From contig CABVDL010000074.1 in NCBI GenBank assembly GCA_902497035.1, forward strand, positions 1-13,377: a stretch of 13,377 nt of DNA. The letters are read 5' to 3'. A model generated the notes under the pieces. That model was not told the origin of the DNA and did no database searches. It saw nothing but the letters and a program-made list of their open reading frames with translations. The position numbers and the translations under genes are program-made. Of the stretch, positions 7,243 to 13,377 are shown piece by piece (position 1 is the first letter of the stretch; each line of letters opens with the position of its first letter). The DNA comes from an uncultured Prevotella sp. (lineage in GTDB: Bacteria > Bacteroidota > Bacteroidia > Bacteroidales > Bacteroidaceae).

Positions 7243-8727
7243 TTATTCGGGTCTTGAATAGTTGGGGGCCTCGCTGGTAATCGTGATGTCGTGCGGATGG
7301 CTCTCCAGCACGCCGGCGCTGGTGATGCGGGTGAACTTGGCGTCGTGCAACTTCTCTATCGTGGCGGCGCCGCAGTAGCCCATGCCCGAGCGCAGGCCGC
7401 CCACGAGCTGGTAGATGACTTCCTGCACGGTGCCCTTGTAAGGCACGCGGCCGGCAATGCCCTCCGGCACGAGTTTCTTCACGTCGACGGTATCGCTCTG
7501 GAAGTAGCGGTCCTTGGAGCCGTTCTTCTGGCCCATGGCCTCCATCGAGCCCATGCCGCGATAGCTCTTGAACTTACGTCCGTTGTAGATGATGGTGTCG
7601 CCGGGACTCTCCTCGGTGCCGGCCACAAGTGAGCCAATCATCACGCAGTTGCCGCCTGCGGCCAGGGCCTTCACGATGTCGCCGGAATAGCGCAGGCCAC
7701 CGTCGGCAATCAACGGCACGTCGGTGTCCTTCAGCACGCTGTACACGTCGTAGATGGCGCTCAGCTGCGGCACGCCGACACCGGCCACCACACGCGTGGT
7801 GCAGATGGAGCCCGGGCCGATGCCCACCTTCACGCCGTCGGCGCCGTTGTCCAAAAGGAACTTTGCTGCGGCACCCGTGGCAATATTGCCCACCACGACA
7901 TCGATGTCGGGGAAGGCATTCTTCACCTCGTGCAGCTTGCCGACCACTCCCTGGGAGTGACCGTGGGCCGTATCGATGACAATGGCGTCGACACCGGCCT
8001 CAACGAGGGCCTGGGCACGCTCCAGCGTGTCCTTGGTCACACCCACGCCGGCGGCCACGCGCAGACGGCCCTTCTCATCCTTGCAGGCATTGGGCTTGTC
8101 CTTGGCCTTGGTGATGTCCTTGTAGGTGATGAGGCCGATGAGATGGTTCTCGGCATCCACCACGGGCAGCTTCTCAATCTTGTTCTCCTGCAGGATCTGG
8201 GCAGCGTTCGACAGGTCGGTCTGCTGGTGCGTGGTGACAAGGTTCTCCTTCGTCATCACGTCGTCGACCAGCTTGTCGAGGTGGCGCTCGAAGCGCAGGT
8301 CACGGTTGGTGACAATGCCCACCAGATAATTGTCGTCGTCGACGACGGGTATGCCGCCGATATGGTATTCTGCCATCATGCGCAGGGCGTCGCGCACGGT
8401 CTTGCCGCGGCGGATGGTGACGGGGTCATAGATCATGCCGTTCTCGGCACGCTTGACGATGGCCACCTGGCGGGCCTGCTCCTCAATGGTCATGTTCTTG
8501 TGAATGACGCCGATACCGCCCTCACGCGCGATGGCAATGGCCATCGACGACTCCGTCACCGTGTCCATGGCCGCTGTGACAAACGGCACGTTAAGACTGA
8601 TGTGACGCGAGAAGCGCGACTTCAAACTCACCTCTTTGGGCAGAACTTCAGAATAAGCAGGAATTAAAAGGACGTCGTCAAAGGTCAGACCATCCATTAC
8701 AATTTTATCCGCAACAAATGATGACAT
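7243..8727 (-). CDS. guaB: Inosine-5'-monophosphate dehydrogenase
   Basis: It oxidises IMP to XMP with NAD+, the committed cytosolic step to GMP. The 494-residue length is normal. The TIM barrel opens with LTFDDVLLIPAYSEVLP, is interrupted by two CBS domains (about 97-148 and 158-210), and resumes at about 221. The catalytic loop GPGSICTTR places the active Cys at 309. The IMP-binding ADGGLRYSGD (341-350), the flap SYRGMGSMEAM (388-398) and GIAGRVPY with Arg427 are all intact. A TAAATTTG box sits just upstream, so guaB appears to be the first gene of the six-gene run ending in mutL. Nothing in the protein is odd. The notable point is its position at the head of envelope-biogenesis genes. Confidence 0.98.
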   Translation of the reverse strand: MSSFVADKIVMDGLTFDDVLLIPAYSEVLPKEVSLKSRFSRHISLNVPFVTAAMDTVTESSMAIAIAREGGIGVIHKNMTIEEQARQVAIVKRAENGMIYDPVTIRRGKTVRDALRMMAEYHIGGIPVVDDDNYLVGIVTNRDLRFERHLDKLVDDVMTKENLVTTHQQTDLSNAAQILQENKIEKLPVVDAENHLIGLITYKDITKAKDKPNACKDEKGRLRVAAGVGVTKDTLERAQALVEAGVDAIVIDTAHGHSQGVVGKLHEVKNAFPDIDVVVGNIATGAAAKFLLDNGADGVKVGIGPGSICTTRVVAGVGVPQLSAIYDVYSVLKDTDVPLIADGGLRYSGDIVKALAAGGNCVMIGSLVAGTEESPGDTIIYNGRKFKSYRGMGSMEAMGQKNGSKDRYFQSDTVDVKKLVPEGIAGRVPYKGTVQEVIYQLVGGLRSGMGYCGAATIEKLHDAKFTRITSAGVLESHPHDITITSEAPNYSRPE

Positions 8728-8756
8728 AAACAGAATGTTTTAGAATTTATTGCGTG

Positions 8757-8764
8757 CAAATTTA
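8757..8764 (-). promoter_or_regulatory. Putative -7 box of the guaB operon promoter
   Basis: The minus strand reads TAAATTTG, an exact match to the Bacteroidota -7 consensus TAnnTTTG. It implies a start of transcription near 8750 and a leader of about 23 nt before the guaB ATG. I see no TTTG at the expected -33 spacing. That region is instead occupied by a palindromic cluster, so the promoter may be weak alone or controlled by a bound protein. Confidence 0.55.
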
Positions 8765-8775
8765 CCAATAATTTT

Positions 8776-8801
8776 CCATATAGTGCCGATATGGCATATA
8801 G
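8776..8801 (-). promoter_or_regulatory. Palindrome/direct-repeat cluster at the guaB -33 region
   Basis: Three overlapping symmetries lie within 26 bp of the recQ-guaB gap: an inverted repeat CCATAT-7nt-ATATGG (8776-8794), an 11-bp palindrome ATATG-G-CATAT (8789-8799), and a direct repeat of CATATAG at 8777-8783 and 8795-8801 with an 18-bp period. The cluster covers about -26 to -51 relative to the inferred start. That fits an operator or an activator site in place of a -33 element. Alternatively the 6-bp stem followed by AAAATTATT on the minus strand could be a weak terminator for recQ. Confidence 0.4.
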
Positions 8802-8833
8802 ATAAAGTCTTTTTTAACAAATTTCCTCCATGG

Positions 8834-11059
<2,226 letters not shown>

Positions 11060-11071
11060 GGTTATAGGTTC

Positions 11072-11095
11072 AAAAAAAGCCCCGATACAGGCGGG
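11072..11095 (-). terminator. Intrinsic terminator after clpX, abutting recQ
   Basis: On the minus strand CCCG (92-95 of the 11000s) pairs with CGGG (11081-11084) around a 7-nt loop, then GC and seven consecutive T residues (11078-11072). It lies 17 bp past the clpX stop. The stem is only 4 bp, so efficiency may be partial. It ends 12 nt before the recQ ATG, with no obvious promoter between. Confidence 0.55.
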
Positions 11096-11112
11096 TTATT
11101 AAAAGGAGCGGC

Positions 11113-12354
11113 CTACGCCGACTCCAGTTTCTGCAGATGGGCCTTGTCCAACTGCTTCTTGGCATAGTCGAGCGTCACCTCAAACTTCTTGATGCGCTTG
11201 GAGGGTATCTCGAACATGGCGTCCATCATCACGGCCTCCACGATGGAGCGCAGGCCGCGCGCGCCGAGCTTGTATTCCACGGCCTTGTCAACGATGAAGT
11301 CGAGGGTGTCCTCATTGAACGTCAGCGTGATGCCGTCCATCTCGAAGAGCTTCTGGTACTGCTTGACGATGGAGTTCTTCGGCTCGACGAGGATGCGGCG
11401 CAGTGCCGCGCGGTCGAGGGGATTGAGATAGGTCAGCACCGGCAGGCGCCCGATGAGCTCAGGGATGAGCCCGAACGATTTCAGGTCCTGTGGCACGATA
11501 TACTTCATCAGGTCCTCCTTGTCTATATGGCGCGTGTTCTCCACCGAGTTGTAGCCCACGACATGGGTGTTGAGGCGCTGGGCTATCCTGCGCTCGATGC
11601 CGTCGAAGGCGCCGCCGCAGATGAAGAGGATGTTCTTCGTGTTGACGTGGATGTACTCCTGGTCGGGGTGCTTGCGGCCACCCTGTGGCGGCACGTTGAC
11701 CATGGTGCCCTCGAGGAGCTTGAGCATGGCCTGCTGCACACCCTCGCCGCTCACGTCACGCGTGATGGACGGATTGTCGGCCTTGCGGGCAATCTTGTCA
11801 ATCTCGTCGATGAAGACGATGCCGCGCTCGGCCGCGGCCACGTTGTAGTTGGCCACCTGCAGCAGACGGCTCAGGATGCTCTCCACGTCCTCGCCCACAT
11901 AGCCGGCCTCGGTGAACACCGTGGCGTCGACAATGGTGAAAGGCACGTCGAGCAGCTTGGCGATGGTGCGGGCCAGCAGCGTCTTGCCGGTGCCAGTAGA
12001 GCCGACCATGATGATGTTGCTCTTCTCAATCTCGACACCGTCATCGCCGGCAGGCTGCTGCAGGCGCTTGTAGTGGTTGTACACGGCTACGGCCAGGTTG
12101 CGCTTGGCCTCGTCCTGACCGATGACGTACTCGTCGAGATAGGCCTTTATCTCCTTAGGCTTCGGCACATTCTTCTTAGGCCGGTACGGAGCCGGCGCCT
12201 CTTCCTGCGGCTGGCCCAGCACGCCTGTCTGCTGCACGATACGGTAGGCCTGCTGTGCGCAGTCCTCGCAGATGTAGCCGTTCAGGCCGGTGATGAGCAG
12301 CTTCACCTGGTCCTCGCCTCTTCCGCAGAAGCTGCAAACTTTCTTCTTTGGCAT
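11113..12354 (-). CDS. clpX: ATP-dependent Clp protease ATP-binding subunit ClpX
   Basis: This is the AAA+ unfoldase that recognises substrates and feeds them to ClpP. The 413-residue product has the N-terminal zinc-binding domain with Cys7, Cys10, Cys29 and Cys32, Walker A GSTGTGKT (118-125), pore-1 loop GYVG (141-144), Walker B VFIDEID (170-176), RDVSGEGVQQ (189-198), and the sensor-2 GARGLRS (364-370). The ClpP-docking loop, IGF in E. coli, reads VGY here (256-258), which keeps the hydrophobic-Gly-aromatic pattern. The gene starts 9 bp after clpP, so the two subunits are made from one message. Length and motif order are normal for the family. Confidence 0.98.
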   Translation of the reverse strand: MPKKKVCSFCGRGEDQVKLLITGLNGYICEDCAQQAYRIVQQTGVLGQPQEEAPAPYRPKKNVPKPKEIKAYLDEYVIGQDEAKRNLAVAVYNHYKRLQQPAGDDGVEIEKSNIIMVGSTGTGKTLLARTIAKLLDVPFTIVDATVFTEAGYVGEDVESILSRLLQVANYNVAAAERGIVFIDEIDKIARKADNPSITRDVSGEGVQQAMLKLLEGTMVNVPPQGGRKHPDQEYIHVNTKNILFICGGAFDGIERRIAQRLNTHVVGYNSVENTRHIDKEDLMKYIVPQDLKSFGLIPELIGRLPVLTYLNPLDRAALRRILVEPKNSIVKQYQKLFEMDGITLTFNEDTLDFIVDKAVEYKLGARGLRSIVEAVMMDAMFEIPSKRIKKFEVTLDYAKKQLDKAHLQKLESA

Positions 12355-12363
12355 TGCTTAATC

Positions 12364-13032
12364 TTATCCTTTCTTCGTTAACACCGTGTCAATCATGCCG
12401 TAGTCCTTGGCCTCCTGGGCCGTCATCCAGTAGTTGCGGTCGGAGTCCTGCCACACCTTCTCGTATGGCTGATGAGAGTGGGTGGAGATGATGGTGTAAA
12501 GTTCTTTCTTAAATTTCTGTATCTCCCGGGCCTCAATCTCGATGTCGGAGGCCTGACCCTGCACGCCGCCAAGCGGCTGGTGGATCATCACACGGCTGTG
12601 GGTGAGGGCCGAGCGCTTGCCCTCCTGGCCCGAGACGAGCAGCACGGCGGCCATCGATGCGGCCATGCCGGTGCAGATGGTGGCCACGTCGGACGACACA
12701 AACTGCATGGTGTCGTAGATGCTCAGGCCTGCGGTCACACTGCCGCCGGGAGAGTTGATATAGATGGAGATGTCCTGAGCGTTGTCTACCGAGTCGAGGT
12801 AAAGCAGCTGGGCCGACAGCGTGTTGGCCGTGTAGTCGTCAATCTCGGTGCCGAGGAAGATGATGCGGTCCATCATCAGGCGCGAGAACACGTCCATCTG
12901 CGTCACGTTCAGCTGACGCTCTTCCAAGATATAGGGGTTGAGGTACTGCTGCTGGGCCTTCACCACATCGTCTAGCACCAGACCGTTCATACCAAGCTTC
13001 TTGGTCGCAAACTTTCTGAAATCGTTGTTCAT
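12364..13032 (-). CDS. clpP: ATP-dependent Clp protease proteolytic subunit ClpP
   Basis: It forms the tetradecameric serine-protease chamber that works with ClpX. The 222-residue product shows the family core: RIIFLGTEIDD (56-66), INSPGGSVTAG (92-102), the nucleophile Ser126 in GMAASMAA, and His151 in RVMIHQPLGG. At the position of the catalytic Asp (E. coli Asp171, 49 residues after the His) this protein has Asn200, in DSDRNYWM where the usual pattern is DTDRDxF. The codon is AAC. Nearby Asp196 and Asp198 are conserved in type. The N-terminus is longer than in E. coli and matches the form I recall in Bacteroidota (FRKFATKKLGMNG). The start has an A-rich leader and no Shine-Dalgarno site. 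It is the first gene of clpP-clpX. Confidence 0.97.
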   Translation of the reverse strand: MNNDFRKFATKKLGMNGLVLDDVVKAQQQYLNPYILEERQLNVTQMDVFSRLMMDRIIFLGTEIDDYTANTLSAQLLYLDSVDNAQDISIYINSPGGSVTAGLSIYDTMQFVSSDVATICTGMAASMAAVLLVSGQEGKRSALTHSRVMIHQPLGGVQGQASDIEIEAREIQKFKKELYTIISTHSHQPYEKVWQDSDRNYWMTAQEAKDYGMIDTVLTKKG

Positions 13033-13268
13033 ATTTTTCTTTCTTTTTGATAAGACAATACTGAGGCTGATATGCCGTCAGTGTAACATCTTATGACAAA
13101 GATTATGCCAATCTGTTTGCCTTAGTTCAAACTTTGTTGTACAAAGATAGAAAAAAGAAATGGTAAGACGAAACTTTTTGGGATTTATTTTTCAAGTTTC
13201 GCAATTTTACCGCCATTTCCCGTATCCCGTCAGCGGCGGGCGGAGGCGCCCTGAAGTTCACCAAAGTG
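13033..13268 (-). other. clpP leader and upstream intergenic DNA
   Basis: No gene is visible in these 236 bp. The part nearest clpP is A/T-rich and, on the minus strand, can form small hairpins: GTTTG/CAAAC (13115-13132), AGATT/AATCT around GGCAT (13100-13114), and ACTGA/TCAGT. A second imperfect -7-like AATCTTTG lies at 13097-13104. The part nearest the repeat (13201-13268) is GC-rich, with CCCG/CGGG arms that have no T-run. The gene upstream of clpP, often tig in this phylum, is not in the window. Confidence 0.5.
13142..13173 (-). promoter_or_regulatory. Putative promoter of clpP-clpX
   Basis: The minus strand has TATCTTTG (13149-13142), an exact match to the Bacteroidota -7 consensus TAnnTTTG. 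A TTTC close to the -33 TTTG consensus lies 20 nt upstream (13173-13170). The inferred start near 13135 gives an untranslated leader of about 100 nt. Confidence 0.6.
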
Positions 13269-13367
13269 GGCGCAGCAGATAAAGTTTGTGGAGCTGTGCG
13301 TCATCGGTGACAGTGTAGTACAACACCGGTGACAGTGTAGTGGCCGGCCTGGTGCCGGCCACCAGCC
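13269..13367 (-). repeat. Dispersed modular repeat, copy C (inverted)
   Basis: Read on the minus strand, 13367-13333 is identical over 35 bp to positions 4-38 of copy A, including the 9-bp hairpin (13340-13348 with 13354-13362). The second module (13300-13269) matches 49-80 at 29 of 32 positions. Between them a piece of the element is duplicated in tandem: CGGTGACAGTGTAGT occurs at 13305 and again at 13327, a 22-bp period. Beyond 13269 the third module is not clearly recognisable. The orientation is opposite to copies A and B. Confidence 0.75.
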
Positions 13368-13377
13368 CTTGGAAAGA

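Noticed and set aside
11137..12381. Long open frame on the plus strand opposite clpX (414 codons)
   Set aside because: It mirrors a fully motif-supported ClpX, and its composition (Val/Leu/Asp/His-rich, no motifs) is that of an antisense shadow.
13201..13260. Terminator of the gene upstream of clpP
   Set aside because: There are CCCG/CGGG arms, but no T-run follows on either strand within the expected distance.

Overview
The window reads as a chromosomal segment of a Bacteroidota bacterium, most likely a GC-rich member of the Prevotellaceae or a close relative. Three things point there: the gene order (clpP-clpX, recQ, guaB, two parvulin-type periplasmic isomerases, an OstA-like protein, mutL); the protein sequences, such as a large OstA-like protein with no LptD barrel; and promoters of the Bacteroidota type (TAnnTTTG at -7) with mostly A-rich leaders in place of Shine-Dalgarno sites. 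The genus is inferred from memory of family sequences, not from a search.

All nine genes lie on the minus strand, so transcription runs from high to low coordinates. From the right: a 5' region with a good promoter and a leader of about 100 nt (13033-13175), then clpP and clpX 9 bp apart, encoding the subunits of the ClpXP protease. A short GC hairpin followed by seven T residues ends that unit at about 11072. recQ follows, starting only 12 nt past the T-run. After recQ a 106-bp gap holds a TAAATTTG box and a small palindrome/direct-repeat cluster, and from there a tight run of six genes goes leftward: guaB, a PpiC-type isomerase, a SurA-like isomerase, an OstA-like protein, a 94-residue membrane-anchored protein and mutL. 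Gaps are 15 bp, 3 bp, a 13-bp overlap (or 53-bp gap), 23 bp and a 4-bp overlap, so this looks like one operon. It joins GMP synthesis, outer-membrane protein and lipopolysaccharide handling, and mismatch repair.

Both edges are non-coding and carry copies of one dispersed, modular repeat. It has a GC-rich core able to form two mutually exclusive hairpins, a 32-bp second module and a 23-bp third module. Copy A (1-102) has all three modules, copy B (271-354) lacks the middle one, and copy C (13269-13367) is inverted and carries a small tandem duplication. Between A and B is a further 168-bp stretch with a perfect 14-bp inverted repeat and several small hairpins.

Most of the window is ordinary housekeeping DNA. 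The points most worth a second look are the mosaic repeat family, an Asn where ClpP normally has its catalytic Asp, the eroded endonuclease motifs of MutL, the terminator placed directly against recQ, and the palindromic cluster upstream of guaB. I found no defence system, mobile-element gene, RNA gene or CRISPR array.
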